From Kribbella sp. VKM Ac-2568 (GTDB lineage: Bacteria; Actinomycetota; Actinomycetes; Propionibacteriales; Kribbellaceae), in contig NZ_SLVF01000006.1 of NCBI RefSeq assembly GCF_004345365.1, forward strand, positions 310,001 to 374,000: a stretch of DNA of 64,000 nucleotides. The letters are read 5' to 3'. A program made the position numbers and the translations under genes. The notes below the pieces were generated by a model. That model saw nothing but the letters and a program-made list of their open reading frames with translations, was not told the origin of the DNA and did not search any database. Shown piece by piece: positions 52,270 to 60,586 of this stretch; position 1 is the stretch's first letter; every line of letters starts with the position of its first letter.

Positions 52270-53415
52270 ATGGATTCGCCGGTAGGGATCGAGCAGTTCC
52301 GGATCGAGGTGCCACAGGAGGCGATCGACGATCTGCGCGAGCGGCTGGAGCGCGTCCGGTGGCCCCGAGCGCTCCCTTCGACCGGTTGGGAGCGCGGGGT
52401 GCCCGTCGACTACCTACAGCGGGTTGTGGCTAGGTGGCTGGAGTATGACTGGCGGAGCTGGGAGGAGCGGCTCAACGCGTTCCCGCAGTTCACCACCCGC
52501 ATCGACGGTCAGACGATCCACTTCCTGCACGCGCGGTCGCCCGAACCCGGCGCGCTCCCACTGATACTGACGCACGGCTGGCCGGGCTCGGTCGCGGAGT
52601 TCCTCGACGTGCTCGGCCCGTTGACCGATCCCGCCTCCCACGGCGGTGGCCCGGCCGATGCCTTCCACGTGGTCGCGCCGTCCGTCCCGGGCCACGGCTT
52701 CTCCGTCCCACTGGAGGAATCCGGCTGGAACCACCAGCGGATCGCCCTAGCCTGGTCCAGGCTGATGGCCCGCCTCGGCTACTCGCAGTACGGCGCTCAG
52801 GGTGGTGACACGGGGTCGGTGGTGTCACCGCTGCTCGGGCGGATCAACCCGGACCACGTGGTCGGCGTACACCTCAATGGTGGTCTGGCCTTTCCTGCCG
52901 CGAGGCCCGGGGACTTCGACGACCTGAGCGAGCGCGACCAGGCCAAGCTCGCGGCGGCGAAGCAGGTTCGGTCCACCGGCACGGGGTACGCCGAACTGCA
53001 GTCGACCAAGCCGCAGACGGTCTCGTTCGGCCTGAGTGATTCACCCGTCGGGCAGCTCGCGTGGATCCTCGAGAAGTTCCAGGAGTGGACCGACCCGGCT
53101 CGCCCGCTGCCGGAGGACGCGGTCTCGCTCGACCACCTGCTCACCGACGTGTCGATCTACTGGTTCACCAACACGAGCGCGACCTCGGCCAACCTGTACT
53201 ACGAGAACCGCCACGCATCGGCTGATCCGCCGCCTTCCACCGTGCCCACTGGCGTCGCCGTCTTCCCGACCGATCCCGCGATGCGGCACATCCTCGAGCG
53301 GGAGCACCACGTCACCCACTGGAGCGAGTTCGACCGCGGCGGCCACTTCGCCGCGCTGGAAGCCCCCGACCTCCTCGTCGACGACATCCGCGCCTTCTTC
53401 CGTCCGCTTCGCTGA
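52270..53415 (+). CDS. Epoxide hydrolase (EHN-domain type)
   Basis: A 381-residue alpha/beta hydrolase from ATG 52270. The N-terminal EHN lid (FRIEVPQEAIDDLRERLERVRWP) precedes HGWPGSVAEF (oxyanion) and the Asp nucleophile in YGAQGGDTGSVV. Tyr residues of the lid (about YWFTNTSAT) follow, with the base His in RGGHFAALEAP. This matches microsomal-type epoxide hydrolases that convert epoxides to diols. It lies 9 bp after the membrane gene in the same direction, so it may be co-transcribed. Confidence 0.88.
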   Translation: MDSPVGIEQFRIEVPQEAIDDLRERLERVRWPRALPSTGWERGVPVDYLQRVVARWLEYDWRSWEERLNAFPQFTTRIDGQTIHFLHARSPEPGALPLILTHGWPGSVAEFLDVLGPLTDPASHGGGPADAFHVVAPSVPGHGFSVPLEESGWNHQRIALAWSRLMARLGYSQYGAQGGDTGSVVSPLLGRINPDHVVGVHLNGGLAFPAARPGDFDDLSERDQAKLAAAKQVRSTGTGYAELQSTKPQTVSFGLSDSPVGQLAWILEKFQEWTDPARPLPEDAVSLDHLLTDVSIYWFTNTSATSANLYYENRHASADPPPSTVPTGVAVFPTDPAMRHILEREHHVTHWSEFDRGGHFAALEAPDLLVDDIRAFFRPLR

Positions 53416-53418
53416 CCC

Positions 53419-54156
53419 TCAGCAGTACGAGCGGCACCCGCGATCGACCCCGTACGCCGTCCGGGCGCGTGCGACCGCCTGAACCGGCGACAGCGTCTTG
53501 CCGTCGTGCCACGCGTTCAGGTAGCTCTGCGGCGGGACTGACCCGCGCCGGATCCACCATTTGCCCGCCGCTGTCGGCCAGCTGATCCCGAAATGCAGAT
53601 GAGCCGGCGTTGCCCGCGCGCTCCCGGTCTTCCCTGTCAGCGCCAACGTCTGCCCGGCCCTGACTTGAAGGCCGGGCTTGATCCCCGCCGCGATCGCCGA
53701 CAGGTGCGACCCGTAGTACCGGACCCCATCGACCCCCACCACCGACACCGACAACCCGCCGCGATCCCGGCCCACATTCGTCTTCGGGTCCCACGCATCG
53801 ACCCGAGTCACCTCGTCGACCCGCCCATCCACAGGCGCCACGAACCGGCATCCCACCTTCGCGAAGATGTCCGAAGCCGGATAGTCATGATGACTCTGCG
53901 AGGCAGACGCCTTACACCCACCGACGGGGAACACATAGACGATCGGTCGCGTCCGTCTCGGGCGGGTGGTCGGGGGCGGCGTAGGCGTGACGACGTTCCT
54001 TGCCGTGGGCGACTCGCCGGCAGAGGGCACGGTGCCCAGGTCGCCGCCGCGCGAGGCAGCGTCGTTGCGGGAGGCAAGGGCGACCACGACGCCGACCACC
54101 GCCACCAACACGGTCGCCAGCACCACCGCCCACACCTGCCGTCTCATCCGCGCCAT
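53419..54156 (-). CDS. Membrane-anchored M23 (LytM/NlpD) peptidase
   Basis: A 245-residue protein from ATG 54156. A single N-terminal membrane anchor (residues about 8-28) is followed by a Thr/Pro-rich linker and the M23 domain. Zinc ligands are seen in SHHDYPASD (His-x3-Asp) and HLHFG (His-x-His). A C-terminal tail ends in CRSYC. M23 enzymes cut peptidoglycan cross-bridges outside the cell. It is convergent with the epoxide hydrolase gene, 3 bp apart. The ORF starts within 0.1 kb of a small-protein pair. Confidence 0.85.
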   Translation of the reverse strand: MARMRRQVWAVVLATVLVAVVGVVVALASRNDAASRGGDLGTVPSAGESPTARNVVTPTPPPTTRPRRTRPIVYVFPVGGCKASASQSHHDYPASDIFAKVGCRFVAPVDGRVDEVTRVDAWDPKTNVGRDRGGLSVSVVGVDGVRYYGSHLSAIAAGIKPGLQVRAGQTLALTGKTGSARATPAHLHFGISWPTAAGKWWIRRGSVPPQSYLNAWHDGKTLSPVQAVARARTAYGVDRGCRSYC

Positions 54157-54326
54157 TCAAACCGGGTCCGGCCGCTGTGTCCATGCCCGCCGGCAGCTGC
54201 GACGCCATCGCAGAACAAGGGAAGGTGAGGCAGGAGGCGGCCTGTGAGGTTCATGTGGAGAAACACCTTGCTGTCACTCGGAAAGGCGATGATCCCGGCG
54301 GTTTCTGCCATCCGAGAGGACGCACG

Positions 54327-54569
54327 ATGGGACACTCGCACGCTCACCCGCGCGACCATGAGCCCGATCCCGAGGTGCTGCCGCTCGGCAAGGCGGAGGA
54401 GCCGTTCTACGTGCGCGTCCGCGGTACCGACGGCAATCGCAGCCAGGCCGGCTACCTCGGTGCGGCGATCGACCCGAAGGGACCGCAGCTCGACGTGGTC
54501 GGCGACGCGGACCCGTGGGCCGACCTGTGGTTCTACACGAACCCGATCTGGATTCTGCCGAAGAAGTGA
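54327..54569 (+). CDS. Small 80-residue protein resembling a PHP-hydrolase C-terminal tail
   Basis: From ATG 54327 with a GAGAGGA ribosome site. MGHSHAHPRDHEPDPEVLPL is followed by FYVRVRGTDGNRSQAGYLGA and WADLWFYTNPIWILPKK. The second part resembles the end of CehA/McbA-type PHP phosphodiesterases, but the catalytic domain is absent. This is either a stand-alone small protein or a fragment. The stop codon overlaps the GTG of the next gene (GTGA), which supports translation of both. Confidence 0.55.
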   Translation: MGHSHAHPRDHEPDPEVLPLGKAEEPFYVRVRGTDGNRSQAGYLGAAIDPKGPQLDVVGDADPWADLWFYTNPIWILPKK

Positions 54570-55009
54570 TCATCGCCGTCGACGCGGACAGCCGGGACAC
54601 GCTCGAGGCCGAGCACCTCCTGCACCAGCTGCTCGCCACCGTGTCCGGTCCGATCGTCGCCTGCACCCACATGGTGCCGGGCGGCGACCGGCCGCACCTC
54701 GCCGTCTCCATCTCCGGTTCGGACCTGGGTCCGCTCGGCGGCAGGCTGGGCACCGACCCCGTCGCGGACAAGGTCGGCTCGGCGATCATCCGGGCCGGCG
54801 CGGCCGAGCTCCGCGAACGCGGTGGCATCGACGAGGTGGAAGCCCTCGGCGGTCTCCCGGTCGAGGACGACACCGTGATCGACACCCTCGACTTCGTCCG
54901 CCCCATCCGCCGCAACGGCCGGGTGGTCCTCCTGGTCCAGCCGACCGCCGGCGGCGTACTCATTCCGTTCGAGGTCGAGCACCAGCAGAAGTGCTGCGTC
55001 GACCACTAG
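54566..55009 (+). CDS. Hypothetical 147-residue protein
   Basis: From GTG 54566, overlapping the preceding stop by GTGA. The protein has an alternating alpha/beta pattern (VIIAVDADSRDTLEAEHLL; GPIVACTHMVPGGDRP; LGTDPVADKVGSAIIRAG) with charged surfaces and ends in HQQKCCVDH, where a Cys pair between histidines could bind metal. I do not recognise the family. No signal peptide is seen. Coupling to the 80-residue protein suggests a shared function. Confidence 0.65.
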   Translation: MIIAVDADSRDTLEAEHLLHQLLATVSGPIVACTHMVPGGDRPHLAVSISGSDLGPLGGRLGTDPVADKVGSAIIRAGAAELRERGGIDEVEALGGLPVEDDTVIDTLDFVRPIRRNGRVVLLVQPTAGGVLIPFEVEHQQKCCVDH

Positions 55010-55012
55010 CTC

Positions 55013-55156
55013 TCAGAATCCGGCTCCGAAGTCATTGAGCGAGAGCTTGTCGCGCGAAGTCCCACAACGCAGGCACAGCTGGTACCGCTGCCCTTCCTCG
55101 TTGCGCTCGGTTCTCCACCTGTGTAAGCCGAGAAGACACTGAAGTGGCTTCTTCAT
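55013..55156 (-). CDS. Very small zinc-knuckle-like protein (47 residues)
   Basis: ATG 55156 to TGA 55013 encodes MKKPLQCLLGLHRWRTER, then a QLCLRCGTSRDKLSLNDF segment. Cys7, His12, Cys32 and Cys35 can form a C-x4-H / C-x2-C metal site. The gene lies 39 bp downstream of the HelD-like gene in the same direction and is too short for most ORF filters. The ribosome site is weak (CGGAAG next to ATG). The pattern resembles small zinc-ribbon proteins common in actinobacteria. Confidence 0.55.
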   Translation of the reverse strand: MKKPLQCLLGLHRWRTERNEEGQRYQLCLRCGTSRDKLSLNDFGAGF

Positions 55157-55195
55157 CTTCCGAAAATATGACGATCGGGGCGGCCGGAACAGACC

Positions 55196-57517
55196 TCAGC
55201 TCCGGATCTCCCACGTGTCCGAGTCGCGGAGTACGTCGGGTAGCGGACCGATGACACCGAGCCGCTGAGTGCAGCGGGTCAGCGCGACGTACAGGTCCCG
55301 CAGTCCCCGGGGTGACTCGACCAGGATGCCGTCCGGGTCGACCACCAGCACCGAGTCGAACTCGAGTCCCTTGGCCCCGGCGACAGTCAGCACCGTGACA
55401 TCTGCGAGGTCGCCGATCGCCTCCTGCACGATCTCCAGCCGATGCCGCGAAGTGATCACCCCGACCTGCCCGTGCTGCACCTCTGCACCGGCCACCTTGC
55501 CCGCGTACGCCGCCTGCTCCGCGGCCGGGACCTCCACGTGCCAAGGCTTCACCCCGGTGGACCGGACGGAGCGAGGCGGCTTCGCGGTCGGGTCGACCTC
55601 CTTCAGGACAGCCGCGGCGAGTTCCATCACCTCGGCCGGTGTCCGGTAGTTCAGCGTCAGCTCCGCAAGCCGCCAGCGATCCCCGAACGTCGGCGCGAGT
55701 GCCTGTTTCCAGCTGGTACCACCGCCGGCCGCACCCGTCTGGGCGACGTCCCCGACCAGCGTCATCGAGCGCAGCGGGCAGCGCCGGGCGATCGCACGCC
55801 ACGCCATCGGGGACAACTCCTGCGCCTCGTCGACGATCACGTGCCCGTACGTCCAGCGGCGATCGACCGAGGCCCGCTCCGCCAGCGTGCGATCGTCCCC
55901 AGCCTCGTACCGCGCGGCGAGGGTCTCCGCGTCGAGGATGTCCTTGGCGCTGAGGATCTCCGCCTCGTCGTCCTCGTCGTAGTCGGTCGATCCCGAGCCC
56001 GACAACAGGTCCAGGGATCCCTGGGCATAGGCGATCGCCCGGGCTCGCTCCGCGCGTTCGCGGGCTCGGTCGCGCCCGTCGTCGCCGAGGAGCTCGGCCG
56101 CCTCGTCGAGCAGTGGGACGTCGGCCTGGCTCCAGTCGTCGCCGTACCGGAGCAGGTGTTCGCGGTCCAGCGGGCTGAGTTGTGGAGCCGCCGACGCCAG
56201 CCTGTCCTCGTCGCCGTACAGGTCGACCAGCAGGTCCTCCGGGGTGAGCAGCGGCCAAAGGCGGTCGAGCAACGCCACCACGGCCGGCTCGGCCACCACC
56301 TCGGCGCGTAGCTCCTGGAGGTCGTAGTCGTCGAGCAGGTTCTCGCCGCCGAGCGGGTCCTCGCCGATGATGTCCGCGTACTGGCCGGTCAGCGCGTCGA
56401 TGATGTCCTTCAGGAAGAACGGCCGGGCCTGGTTGTGGGTCAGCCGGCGGGCGCGAGCCCTGGCGCGGGCGTCCTCGAACAGCGACGGATCCAGCCGCAG
56501 TACGGTCCGGTCGACGGTGAGCTCGAGCGGCTCGGCCGGCACCCACTGCCGGTCGGCGACCGCGGTCTCGATCACCTCGGCCATCACCGCGCGGCCCTTG
56601 ACCTCGGACACCTCGGCCGGCTCAGGCCGGGTCGCGGTCAGGCCCGGGTAGAGCTCCGCGACGGTGACGAGCCGGACACCGTCCTCACCGAGCGACGGCA
56701 GCACCTGGCCGATGAACTTCAGGAACGTCGGATTGGGGCCGACTACCAGAATTCCGCGCTTTTCGAGAAGCTCTCGATGTGTATACAAAAGGAAAGCCGC
56801 ACGATGCAGCGCGATTGCCGTCTTGCCGGTGCCGGGACCGCCCTGGACCACCAGCACCCCGGCCAGGTCCGAGCGGATGATCCGGTCCTGGTCGGCCTGG
56901 ATCGTCCGGACGATCGACTCCATCGTGCCGGTCCGCCGGGCCTCCAGCGCGTTCAGCAGCACCGCCTCGCCGACCACCCCGCCACCGGGCTGGGACGCGC
57001 CGTCCGCGGTCCGGTCCAGGTCGAGCTGCTCGTCCTGGACGTCGACCACCTGGCGGAGCCGGGTCTGGATGTGCCGGCGGCGCACGATGCCGTGATTCGC
57101 CACCGCTGTGGCGATGTAGAACGGCCTGGCCACCGGAGCCCGCCAGTCCACCAGCAGCGGCTCGTACTCCTCGTCGTGCAGACCGATCCGGCCGATGTGC
57201 AGCACCTCGCCGGACTCGTCGTCCAGCCGGCCGAAGCACAGCCCCTCCTCGGCCGAGTTCAGCCGGGACAGGCGCGCGTTGAGGTCGCGGATCCGGCCGT
57301 CGCGCTGGTGCAGGGCCTGCGCGTTGCGGGTGCCGGCGATCTGCTCGTCGCCGCGGCGACTCTCCGTACGCTCCCGCTCACGGTCGAGCGCCGTATAGAA
57401 AGTCGTCAGGTAAACCTGTTCAGCCTGGACCGGTTTCAGCAATTCCAACCCCTCGTGATAAACTATCCTTCGCAGGTTCCCAGAGCCGGTTTCCTTCATT
57501 TCTCTGGTGGTAGCCAC
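55196..57517 (-). CDS. HelD-like UvrD/Rep-family ATPase
   Basis: A protein of up to 773 residues. The start at 57517 is the longest possibility; TTG 57448 (LELLKPVQAEQ) preceded by AGGGG is also credible. An N-terminal coiled coil (AEQVYLTTFYTALDRERER) precedes Walker A QGGPGTGKTAIALHR, a long insertion, DEAQELSP (Walker B), GDVAQTGA and the C-terminal helicase motifs LTLNYRTP, TVAGAKGLEFDSVLVV and LYVALTRCTQRLGV. Actinobacterial HelD proteins bind RNA polymerase, clear stalled complexes and can give rifampicin tolerance. I found no recognisable rifampicin-associated element upstream. Confidence 0.87.
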   Translation of the reverse strand: MATTREMKETGSGNLRRIVYHEGLELLKPVQAEQVYLTTFYTALDRERERTESRRGDEQIAGTRNAQALHQRDGRIRDLNARLSRLNSAEEGLCFGRLDDESGEVLHIGRIGLHDEEYEPLLVDWRAPVARPFYIATAVANHGIVRRRHIQTRLRQVVDVQDEQLDLDRTADGASQPGGGVVGEAVLLNALEARRTGTMESIVRTIQADQDRIIRSDLAGVLVVQGGPGTGKTAIALHRAAFLLYTHRELLEKRGILVVGPNPTFLKFIGQVLPSLGEDGVRLVTVAELYPGLTATRPEPAEVSEVKGRAVMAEVIETAVADRQWVPAEPLELTVDRTVLRLDPSLFEDARARARARRLTHNQARPFFLKDIIDALTGQYADIIGEDPLGGENLLDDYDLQELRAEVVAEPAVVALLDRLWPLLTPEDLLVDLYGDEDRLASAAPQLSPLDREHLLRYGDDWSQADVPLLDEAAELLGDDGRDRARERAERARAIAYAQGSLDLLSGSGSTDYDEDDEAEILSAKDILDAETLAARYEAGDDRTLAERASVDRRWTYGHVIVDEAQELSPMAWRAIARRCPLRSMTLVGDVAQTGAAGGGTSWKQALAPTFGDRWRLAELTLNYRTPAEVMELAAAVLKEVDPTAKPPRSVRSTGVKPWHVEVPAAEQAAYAGKVAGAEVQHGQVGVITSRHRLEIVQEAIGDLADVTVLTVAGAKGLEFDSVLVVDPDGILVESPRGLRDLYVALTRCTQRLGVIGPLPDVLRDSDTWEIRS

Positions 57518-57551
57518 AAATCCTCGACTTTACCGCATTTCGCCCTTTGCT

Positions 57552-57571
57552 GTGCCCGTTCGAAAGGGCAC
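57552..57571. promoter_or_regulatory. Inverted repeat between the HelD-like and M4 protease genes
   Basis: GTGCCC (57552-57557) and GGGCAC (57566-57571) around GTTCGAAA form a 6-bp-arm dyad 10 bp before the protease ATG in the divergent promoter. It is a candidate operator; no regulator gene is adjacent. Confidence 0.4.
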
Positions 57572-57580
57572 CATCTGGTC

Positions 57581-58849
57581 ATGAGGGTCCATCACATCGT
57601 CCCGCCGTACCTGCTCGAGCACCTCGAGCGGACCGCGGATGACCCGAACCTGCGCGCTCGCTACCGCCTGTCGCTGCAGCACGACGCCGTGTTCCGGGCC
57701 CGCTCCTCGGCGACTCCTTCCCAGGATGCCGCTCCTTTCCAGGATGAGGGGGCCGGACAAGGGCCGCGACGAGTCGTCCACGATGCGGAGAACGGCACCT
57801 CGCTGCCCGGCACCGTGGTCCGCGCCGAGGGCGACCCCGCCACCACGGACCTGACGGTCAACCAGGCGTACGACGGGACGGGTGCGACCTGGGCGATGTT
57901 CCAGGAGTGCTTCGGGCGCGACTCGATCGATGGCGCGGGGCTGCTGCTCAGCTCGACCGTGCACTTCGACCGGGGCTACGCGAACGCCTTCTGGAACGGC
58001 GCGCAGATGGTCTTCGGCGACGGGGACGGCGAGATCTTCGGCGACTTCACCCGGTCCATCGACGTGACGGGTCACGAACTCACCCACGGCGTCACGCAGT
58101 ACACGGCCAACCTCGTCTACGAGGGACAGTCGGGCGCGCTGAACGAGAGCATCTCCGACGTCTTCGGCTCGCTGGCCAAGCAGCATCACCGCGGCCAGAG
58201 TGCCGCCGACGCCGACTGGCTGATCGGCGCCGATATCTTCCGCCCGGGCGTCAGCGGCGCCGCGCTGCGCTCGCTGAAGGCGCCGGGCACGGCGTACGAC
58301 GATCCGCGGCTGGGGCGGGATCCGCAGCCGGCCCACATGTCCGGGTACGTCGAGACCACCGCCGACCACGGTGGCGTCCACATCAACTCGGGCATCCCGA
58401 ACCACGCCTTCTACCTGGTGGCGATGGCTCTCGGCGGCAACGCGTACGGGGACGCCGGCCGGATCTGGTACGACACCCTCACTTCCGGCGAGTTGTCGGA
58501 GACGGCTACCTTCATCGACTTCGCCCAGGCCACGCTCGCCGCCGCTGAGACTCTCTTCGGCGCTGACTCTCCGCAGGTCTCTGCTGTCAGCACGGCCTGG
58601 ACCGAGGTGGGCGTCCTCCAGTCCGACAGCTCGGAGCCGTCCCAGCCGTCTGGGTCGGCGGAGTCCGTCGAGTTGATGCGGGCCGCGAAGACGGCCCTCT
58701 CCACGGCCACGCCGCCGCGGCCACCCGCGTCCATGCCTCCGACTCCTGACCAACCGGCCGAGCCCGCCGAGCCCGACCCGGCGACCGCGGACCCAGACAC
58801 GCCTGCCAACCCCTCCCACCCCGAGACCTCTGCATCCGGATCGGAATAG
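57581..58849 (+). CDS. Protealysin-type M4 metalloprotease
   Basis: A 422-residue protein from ATG 57581. There is no signal peptide. The short N-terminal propeptide holds the protealysin-like PPYLLEHLE motif (residues 8-16). The thermolysin zinc site is HELTH (165-169) with Glu189 in NESISDVFG as third ligand, and the catalytic His is in DHGGVHINSG. A C-terminal Pro/Ala/Thr-rich disordered tail (about 370-422) follows. Protealysin-like enzymes often act inside the cell or leave it by unusual routes, and many have an emfourin-type inhibitor gene nearby. None is visible here. Confidence 0.88.
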   Translation: MRVHHIVPPYLLEHLERTADDPNLRARYRLSLQHDAVFRARSSATPSQDAAPFQDEGAGQGPRRVVHDAENGTSLPGTVVRAEGDPATTDLTVNQAYDGTGATWAMFQECFGRDSIDGAGLLLSSTVHFDRGYANAFWNGAQMVFGDGDGEIFGDFTRSIDVTGHELTHGVTQYTANLVYEGQSGALNESISDVFGSLAKQHHRGQSAADADWLIGADIFRPGVSGAALRSLKAPGTAYDDPRLGRDPQPAHMSGYVETTADHGGVHINSGIPNHAFYLVAMALGGNAYGDAGRIWYDTLTSGELSETATFIDFAQATLAAAETLFGADSPQVSAVSTAWTEVGVLQSDSSEPSQPSGSAESVELMRAAKTALSTATPPRPPASMPPTPDQPAEPAEPDPATADPDTPANPSHPETSASGSE

Positions 58850-58886
58850 ACCGCGCACGTACGACGATCGCCCCGCCCGTCGCCGG

Positions 58887-58917
58887 TTGACCTCAAGTCT
58901 TGTTGAGGTACTACGGT
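58887..58917 (+). promoter_or_regulatory. SoxR-type promoter of the FMN reductase gene
   Basis: TTGACC (-35, 58887-58892) and TACGGT (-10, 58912-58917) are separated by 19 bp, the overlong spacing used by MerR-family activators. The dyad ACCTCAA-N6-TTGAGGT (58890-58909) lies between them. It matches the SoxR box core CCTCAAG-N4-CTTGAGG with one mismatch. Expected transcription starts at the GTG, so the mRNA is probably leaderless. Confidence 0.7.
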
Positions 58918-58924
58918 CCGAAAA

Positions 58925-59458
58925 GTGACTGTTCATCCGCTGCGGCTGGTCCTGCTCGTCCGGAACTCCGAGGCGGGAAAGTTCGGCACGGCCGTGGCCG
59001 ACTGGTTCGGCCGGCAGGTGGAGCAACGCGACGACTTCAAGCTCGATCTGGTGGATCTCGATCAGACTCCGTTGACCGAGCTGCCCGCGCGGATCGACGA
59101 GGCGGACGCGATCGTCATCGTCTGCCCCGAGTACAACCACGGCTACCCGGGCGACCTCAAGACCGCCATCGACGCCGTCCGCCGCCCCTGGTACGCCAAA
59201 CCCGTCGCCTTCATCGTCTACGGCGGCCGCTCCGGTGGACTCCGCGCCGCCGAGCAACTCCGCCAGGTCTTCGGCGAGCTCCACGCCGTCACCATTCGCG
59301 AGACCCTCTGCTTCCACCAGCCCACGGACCCCTTCACCCCCGAGGGCGCGCCGACCGACCCCACCACCCCGCAGGCAGCGACCACCCTCCTGGATCACCT
59401 GGCCTGGTGGGCCCGCCCCCTCCGCGAAGCCCGCACCACCACTCCCTATCCCGCCTGA
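58925..59458 (+). CDS. NADPH-dependent FMN reductase
   Basis: A 177-residue flavodoxin-like protein from GTG 58925. The FMN loop is LLVRNSEAGKFGTAVADW (a variant of the usual G-S-x-R-x-x-S phosphate loop), and VCPEYNHGYPGDLKTAID is the strong family signature. FVVYGGRS-type segments (FIVYGGRSGG) follow. It reduces quinones or FMN with NADPH. A SoxR-type promoter sits directly upstream, and the Streptomyces SoxR regulon includes a gene of the same kind. Induction by redox-cycling compounds is therefore expected. Confidence 0.87.
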   Translation: MTVHPLRLVLLVRNSEAGKFGTAVADWFGRQVEQRDDFKLDLVDLDQTPLTELPARIDEADAIVIVCPEYNHGYPGDLKTAIDAVRRPWYAKPVAFIVYGGRSGGLRAAEQLRQVFGELHAVTIRETLCFHQPTDPFTPEGAPTDPTTPQAATTLLDHLAWWARPLREARTTTPYPA

Positions 59459-59545
59459 CCCCGCCCGCCCGGCTGACCGGAGTACAGGTCGGAGGAATAG
59501 GGGTTGGGGAGGGGTGGTTGGGTGTTAGTCGTGAGTGTCGAAGGT

Positions 59546-60550
59546 ATGCCGCTGTCCGTGCTCGACCTTTCGCCCGTGCCGACCGGGACGCGACCGTCCC
59601 AGGCGCTGCACGAGACCCTGGAGCTGGCGCGGACCGCCGAAGCCGCCGGGTACCAGCGATACTGGCTCGCCGAGCACCACAACATCCCGAGCGTGGTCAG
59701 CTCCAGCCCGGAGGTGATGATCGCAGCCGTCGCCGCGGCGACCTCGACGATCAGGGTCGGCTCCGGCGGCATCATGCTGCCGAACCACTCGCCGCTGAAG
59801 GTGGCCGAGACGTTCCGCGTGCTGGGCGGCCTCTATCCGGACAGGATCGACCTCGGCATCGGCCGAGCCCCCGGTACCGACCAACGCACCGCCCTGGCCC
59901 TCCGCCGCAGCCGCGAGGCGCTGGGCGCCGACGACTTCCCCGAGCAGTACACCGAACTGCGCGCGTACGCCGAGGGCTTCCCGGCGGGCCACCCGTTCGC
60001 CCCGATCTCCGCGCAGCCGGACGACGTACCGCTGCCGCCCGTGTGGATCCTTGGCTCCAGCGCGTACGGCGGCCAGGCGGCTGCCGCGCTCGGCACCGGC
60101 TTCGCGTACGCCGGCCACTTCGGCACCCTCGACCCGGCAGGCGTGATCCGCACCTACCGAGAGATGTTCCAGCCTTCCCCCGAGCAGTCCCAGCCGCACG
60201 CGATCCTGGCCCTGGCTGCGATCGTCGCCGAGACCGAGGAACGCGCCCAGGCTCTCGCTCGCGCCAACGAACTCTCCATGCTCCGTCTTCGCTCCGGCCG
60301 CCCCGGCCCGCTCCCGTCCCCCGAGGAAGCCGCGGCCTACCCGTGGTCCGAAGGCGAACGAGCAGCCGTCGAGGAATGGTCGGGCCTGGTCTCAGTAGGA
60401 ACCCCGGACCAGGTAGCAGCCGACCTGGCCCGCCGAGCGGAATCCGCCGGCGCCGACGAACTCATCATCACCACCAACATCCACGACCCGGCCGAGCGCC
60501 GCGCCTCCTACACCCTCCTCGCCAAAGCCTGGAACCTGAAGCCCCGCTAG
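59546..60550 (+). CDS. LLM-class flavin-dependent oxidoreductase (luciferase-like)
   Basis: A 334-residue protein. ATG 59546 (MPLSVLDLSPV) is the usual start of this group; a GTG at 59531 is possible. It is a TIM-barrel luciferase-like monooxygenase with RYWLAEHHNIPSVVSSSPEV, VGSGGIMLPNHSPLKVAE, RIDLGIGRAPGTD and WILGSSAYGGQAAA. Such enzymes use reduced FMN, so the adjacent FMN reductase could supply it. Substrates are not predictable. It ends 36 bp before the convergent Lrp gene. Confidence 0.88.
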   Translation: MPLSVLDLSPVPTGTRPSQALHETLELARTAEAAGYQRYWLAEHHNIPSVVSSSPEVMIAAVAAATSTIRVGSGGIMLPNHSPLKVAETFRVLGGLYPDRIDLGIGRAPGTDQRTALALRRSREALGADDFPEQYTELRAYAEGFPAGHPFAPISAQPDDVPLPPVWILGSSAYGGQAAAALGTGFAYAGHFGTLDPAGVIRTYREMFQPSPEQSQPHAILALAAIVAETEERAQALARANELSMLRLRSGRPGPLPSPEEAAAYPWSEGERAAVEEWSGLVSVGTPDQVAADLARRAESAGADELIITTNIHDPAERRASYTLLAKAWNLKPR

Positions 60551-60586
60551 CCCTTGGCGAGCGATCGCCCGGCAGCCGGTCCGCGG

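Noticed and set aside
55032..56546. 504-codon minus-strand frame overlapping the HelD-like gene in another frame
   Set aside because: Same strand as the HelD-like gene but shifted; Arg/Gly/Pro-rich with no motifs, whereas the HelD frame contains all helicase motifs.
56435..57580. Upstream extension of the M4 protease frame
   Set aside because: It runs antisense through the HelD-like gene; ATG 57581 begins the protealysin-type propeptide.
57530..59398. 622-codon minus-strand frame opposite the M4 protease and FMN reductase
   Set aside because: Shadow of two well-supported plus-strand genes; no domain recognisable.
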